Source of the DNA: an uncultured Oscillospiraceae bacterium
GTDB lineage: Bacteria; Bacillota; Clostridia; Oscillospirales; Ruminococcaceae
Length of the DNA stretch: 8,327 bases
Assembly (NCBI GenBank): GCA_905212515.1
Contig: CAJMEU010000129.1
Location: forward strand, 1 to 8,327
Direction: 5' to 3'
Shown here: one piece after another, positions 5,690 to 8,327 of the stretch
Numbering within the stretch: the first letter of the stretch is position 1
Layout of the letters: each line of letters opens with the position of its first letter
Translations under genes and position numbers: made by a program
The notes under the pieces: model-generated
What the model was told of the DNA's origin: nothing
Database searches by the model: none
The model's input: the letters and a program-made list of their open reading frames with translations, nothing else

Positions 5690-5761
5690 CTGGACCCGAA
5701 AAATCCCAAATACATTAAGGTGGTGTGGGGGCTTGGTTACAAGATGGAAAAAATTCAGTAG
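5687..5761 (+). pseudogene. Stranded 3' end of the response regulator gene (wing of the winged helix)
   Basis: Reading on in the regulator's frame past the TAG gives LDPKNPKYIKVVWGLGYKM and four more residues, then TAG. This matches the standard C-terminus of clostridial OmpR-type regulators. No indel is needed: one base (GAG to TAG at 5687) explains the whole interruption, so the lesion is very recent or not real. The segment also carries the ribosome binding site and start codon of the kinase gene, so it stays under constraint even if untranslated. Confidence 0.88.
5717..5723 (+). promoter_or_regulatory. Ribosome binding site for the histidine kinase TTG start
   Basis: AAGGTGG lies 9 nt before the TTG at 5733. 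No ATG in the kinase frame occurs before the first membrane segment. The TTG gives a sensible N-terminus, MVTRWKKFSR, a basic cytoplasmic stub before the first hydrophobic helix. Confidence 0.6.
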
Positions 5762-7925
5762 GAGCGCCTGGACAAAGGCGCTGTTGTGGGTGCTGGTGGC
5801 GGTGCTGGCGTTTTTAGGCCTGGCGCGGGTGCTGGACAGCGTGGTGCAGTTCTACGGGCAGGGCGTCTATCGCACCAGCGACGTTTTTATCAGCGCGGTG
5901 GAAAGCCAATTTTCCGGCGCGCTGGGCCACATGGCCGGCGGCGAGGCCGGCCAGCGGCAGGAGGGCATGGTGTACTACGCCGCAGCGGGCGGACAGAGCT
6001 ATTCAAATGCCGGGGACGAGGTACTGGCAAGCATCGGGGAGATGCTGGCTACCCCGCCCCTGGACGCAACGCAGGCGGATGCCGTGCCTTCCGCCGGGGT
6101 CACGGACAGCGGCGCCGCCGTCCGCCACCCTTTGGACTATCCGTGGGATCAGGTGCAAAGCCTGTTGCCGGGCATCGTATATGTGTGTGACGGTGACGCG
6201 CTGGGTACCTTTTCCGAGCAATATTACTGGAGCAGTGCCGAGAACACCATCAACAGCTGCCTGAAAGCGGCGCTGAAGGATTCTTCAGCCAAGCCGGACT
6301 ACATTCTGGTGTATCAGCCCGACGACGTTTACAACGCTGCCGCCCAGGCGTATTACCACAACCAAGACTTGATGCTGCTGAATAAGGTGATCGCGCCCTG
6401 CCTGGCGCTGCTGGCCGGGGTGCTGGCGGCCGCCTTTTGGCTGATGGTGACGTCCGGCCGGCGGCCCGGGGACGAGGAGCTGCATTTGTACTTCATCGAT
6501 CGCTGGCCGCTGGAAATTTTGCTGGCCCTGGGCGCCGGCTGCGGTGTCGGCGTGTGGGTCAGCGCCTTTTGGCTGGCGCGCCTGGCGCGGGATGGAGACA
6601 CGGGCGCAAGCCCCCTGGCCGCCCTGCCGGTGGGGCTGGGCCTGATCGGCCTGGCGCTGCTGCTGAGCCTGGTGCGCCAGGGCAAGGCGCGCAGGCTGTG
6701 GCGGCAGAGCATCCTGGGGCGGCTGGTGGCGCCCGTGGTGACGGGCGAGGTGTTTTTGCGCCGCTGCCCGCCCGCGCGGCGCATGGCCCTGCGCATCCCG
6801 GCCGTGTTTGCCGGGTGCGCGGCCGTGCTGGCGGTGTTGATCTTCAGCGGCGGGTTGGGCGGCGTGTATGTGCGTGGGCGCTACCAGTTCAGCGCCTATG
6901 CCTTCCTGCTGGGCTGCGTGCTGGCGCTGGCCGGCGCGGGGTATTTGTTCGCCCGGCAATTGAAAGACAGCCGCGGCGTGGCCGAGCTGACGCGCCAGGT
7001 GGAGGCGGCGGCCCGGGGCCAGCGGACGCCCGTGGAACTAGAGGCCGGCAACCCCTTTGCCCCGGCCTGTGAGGAAGTGGCCCAGATGGGCCGGCGCGTA
7101 CAGGAGAGTGTGGACGCGCGTCTGAAGTCCGAGCGGATGAAGCTGGACTTGATCACCAACGTGAGCCACGACTTGAAAACGCCCCTGACCAGCATCATCG
7201 GCTACGTGGACCTGCTGGAAAAGCAGGCCCTGCCCGCCGAGGCCGAGGATTATGTAAAGATTTTGCGCAAAAAGGCCGACCGGCTGAACGAGACCGTGCA
7301 GGACCTGTGCCTGCTGGCCAAGGCCACCAGGGGCAGCGAGCCCACGCGGCTGGAGAGCGGCGTTTTGGTGATGGCGGTGCAGCAGGTGCTGGCCTACATG
7401 GAGGACGCGATCGCAGCGGGGGGCATCCCCGTGCGCACGACGCTGCCCAAAACAGCGCCCGTGCTGGCCGAGAGCGGCAAGCTGTACCGCGTGCTGCAGA
7501 ACCTGCTGGACAACGCCGAGCGCTACGCCATGCCCGGCACCCGCCTGTACGTGACCGTGGAGACGGGCGACCAGGTGACGCGGCTGACCATGACCAACAC
7601 AGCCGCCTACGAGATGACCTTTACCGCAGAGGAGGTCCTGCAGCGCTTCGTGCGCGGCGACAAGAGCCGCACCGGCGACGGCAGCGGCCTGGGGCTGTCC
7701 ATCGCCGAGAGCTTCATGCACAATTTCGGCGGCGAGCTGTCGCTGTTCATCGACGGGGACCAGTTCACCGTGCGCTGCCTGTTCCAGAACGCGCCCGCCC
7801 AGGGCCCGGCGGAGGGCGGCGAGGAGGCCGGGGCGCCCGCGCCCCAAGAGGACGATCCGGCGCAGGAGCAGGCGCCCTTGGCAGCGGAGCCGGCGGAAGA
7901 TCCAGGGGCGGAGCAAACGCCGTGA
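5733..7925 (+). CDS. Six-TM sensor histidine kinase, partner of the upstream response regulator
   Basis: This membrane sensor autophosphorylates on His and passes phosphate to the adjacent regulator. The 730-residue protein has TM1 at about 14-33, an extracytoplasmic region (about 34-215) with no recognised fold, then five more hydrophobic segments (about 218-238, 260-283, 293-314, 352-372, 386-406), which put the C-terminus inside. A HAMP-like linker with a LARQLKD-type start (about 405-460) precedes the HisKA box NVSHDLKTPLTSIIGY (476-491, His479). The ATPase domain has an N box NLLDNAERYA (590-599), an F-box-like RFVRGDKSR (638-646) and a G2 box GSGLGLSIAES (650-660). The usual G1 DxGxG is absent, with TMTNTAAYEM (619-628) in its place; I recall this from a clostridial kinase subfamily. 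The tail (686-730) is Pro/Glu/Ala-rich and probably disordered. The start overlaps the original end of the regulator gene, and the stop overlaps the VanZ-like start (GTGA). The stimulus is unknown. Confidence 0.94.
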   Translation: MVTRWKKFSRSAWTKALLWVLVAVLAFLGLARVLDSVVQFYGQGVYRTSDVFISAVESQFSGALGHMAGGEAGQRQEGMVYYAAAGGQSYSNAGDEVLASIGEMLATPPLDATQADAVPSAGVTDSGAAVRHPLDYPWDQVQSLLPGIVYVCDGDALGTFSEQYYWSSAENTINSCLKAALKDSSAKPDYILVYQPDDVYNAAAQAYYHNQDLMLLNKVIAPCLALLAGVLAAAFWLMVTSGRRPGDEELHLYFIDRWPLEILLALGAGCGVGVWVSAFWLARLARDGDTGASPLAALPVGLGLIGLALLLSLVRQGKARRLWRQSILGRLVAPVVTGEVFLRRCPPARRMALRIPAVFAGCAAVLAVLIFSGGLGGVYVRGRYQFSAYAFLLGCVLALAGAGYLFARQLKDSRGVAELTRQVEAAARGQRTPVELEAGNPFAPACEEVAQMGRRVQESVDARLKSERMKLDLITNVSHDLKTPLTSIIGYVDLLEKQALPAEAEDYVKILRKKADRLNETVQDLCLLAKATRGSEPTRLESGVLVMAVQQVLAYMEDAIAAGGIPVRTTLPKTAPVLAESGKLYRVLQNLLDNAERYAMPGTRLYVTVETGDQVTRLTMTNTAAYEMTFTAEEVLQRFVRGDKSRTGDGSGLGLSIAESFMHNFGGELSLFIDGDQFTVRCLFQNAPAQGPAEGGEEAGAPAPQEDDPAQEQAPLAAEPAEDPGAEQTP

Positions 7926-8327
7926 ACGCCCTGCTGATGGCCGGCTGGGAGGGCCTGACGGCGCTGCTGCCGGCCCTGGCCCTGTTCGGCCTGGAGGCGG
8001 CGCGCCGCCGGCCCGATCGGGGCCGGGCGCTGTTGCTGGCGATCTTTTGGCTGTATGTGTGCGCGGTGTTTCATTACACCGGCGCGGGCACCCTGGCGGA
8101 CATGCGGCGGTACCTGCTGCGGGAGGGGGCGGCATGGAACGCCCTGCAGGTGAACCTGCGGCTTTTCTCCCAAGCCGTCGACCCTGTGGGCTACGCGCTG
8201 AACGTGGCGCTGTTCGTGCCCTTCGGCGCGCTGGCGTTGCCCCGGGGGGGGGGGCGGCCGCCTCGGGGGGGGGGGCCCCGGGGGGGGGGGGCGGGGTTCT
8301 GGCGGGGGAGGGGAGGCCCCCCAGGGG
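7922..8327 (+). CDS. VanZ-family membrane protein, 3' end missing
   Basis: The gene begins with GTG overlapping the kinase stop codon (GTGA) and has GGAG (7910-7913) 8 nt upstream. Its frame is open to the window end, with no stop. About 107 residues are reliable (to 8242); beyond that the codons are a G-run artefact. Hydrophobic segments lie at about 10-24, 36-52 and 90-107. The stretch VNLRLF...GYALNVALFVPFGALALP (77-107) resembles the VanZ signature, in which an NLIPF-like element precedes an N-x-x-LFxPxG membrane segment. VanZ from Tn1546 gives low-level teicoplanin resistance, but most VanZ-like proteins are uncharacterised and this one should not be called a resistance gene. Its tight linkage makes it part of the regulator-kinase operon, perhaps acting at the envelope. 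The family call is probable rather than certain because the protein is cut. Confidence 0.75.
   Translation, partial: MNALLMAGWEGLTALLPALALFGLEAARRRPDRGRALLLAIFWLYVCAVFHYTGAGTLADMRRYLLREGAAWNALQVNLRLFSQAVDPVGYALNVALFVPFGALALPRGGGRPPRGGGPRGGGAGFWRGRGGPPG
8244..8327. other. Poly-G degenerate contig end, probable artefact
   Basis: G runs of 11 (8244-8254), 11 (8265-8275) and 12 (8280-8291), followed by more G-rich sequence, replace what should be coding sequence of the VanZ-like gene. Translation here gives almost only Gly, Arg and Pro, which is impossible for a membrane helix continuing from residue 107. The same kind of sequence is found at the left end. Confidence 0.75.

Noticed and set aside
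7937..7939. ATG at codon 6 as the start of the VanZ-like gene
   Set aside because: No ribosome binding site precedes it, whereas GGAG is 8 nt before the GTG at 7922, which also gives the common GTGA overlap with the kinase stop.
7038..8135. A 365-codon minus-strand open frame opposite the kinase and VanZ-like gene
   Set aside because: It has the same shadow signature (Gly/His/Gln/Arg-rich, no family match) and lies opposite conserved HisKA and ATPase motifs.

Overview
The window looks like a complete short contig from a high-GC Bacillota (Clostridia) bacterium, most likely a gut Oscillospiraceae/Ruminococcaceae-type organism. This is inferred from strongly GC-biased codons (CTG, GCC, GGC), Firmicutes-like AGGAGG ribosome binding sites, TTGACA/TATAAT promoters, a short glutamate 5-kinase without a PUA domain, and a clostridial-style two-component pair. 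No gene here fixes the genus. Both ends dissolve into long G runs (about 1-54 and 8244-8327) that look like sequencing or assembly artefact.

Layout: (1) Positions 119-1901, minus strand, hold a two-gene unit: a RimJ/RimL-like GNAT acetyltransferase followed by the ribosome-associated GTPase HflX. The two genes overlap by 23 nt and share one clear promoter. (2) Positions 1902-2030 are a divergent intergenic region with a sigma-A-type promoter in each direction. (3) Positions 2031-4960, plus strand, hold proB and proA (ATGA overlap; the first two steps from glutamate to proline), then a single-pass membrane-anchored protein of unknown function. A strong intrinsic terminator at 4976-5017 ends this unit. 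(4) Positions 5060-8327, plus strand, hold an OmpR/PhoB-family response regulator, a six-TM sensor histidine kinase, and the start of a VanZ-family membrane protein cut off by the contig end.

The main anomaly is in region 4. The response regulator has an in-frame amber codon (TAG, 5687-5689) where the family normally has a Glu codon. The frame continues perfectly after it through the missing winged-helix wing to a natural stop at 5759-5761. The regulator therefore either loses its C-terminal DNA-binding wing, is read through, or carries a base error. Just upstream, TTAAG repeats at 11-bp spacing and an inverted repeat over a candidate -10 element are plausible autoregulatory sites.

The rest is ordinary housekeeping and signalling. 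I see no CRISPR array, mobile element, tRNA or rRNA, and no evidence of a wholly new multi-gene system.
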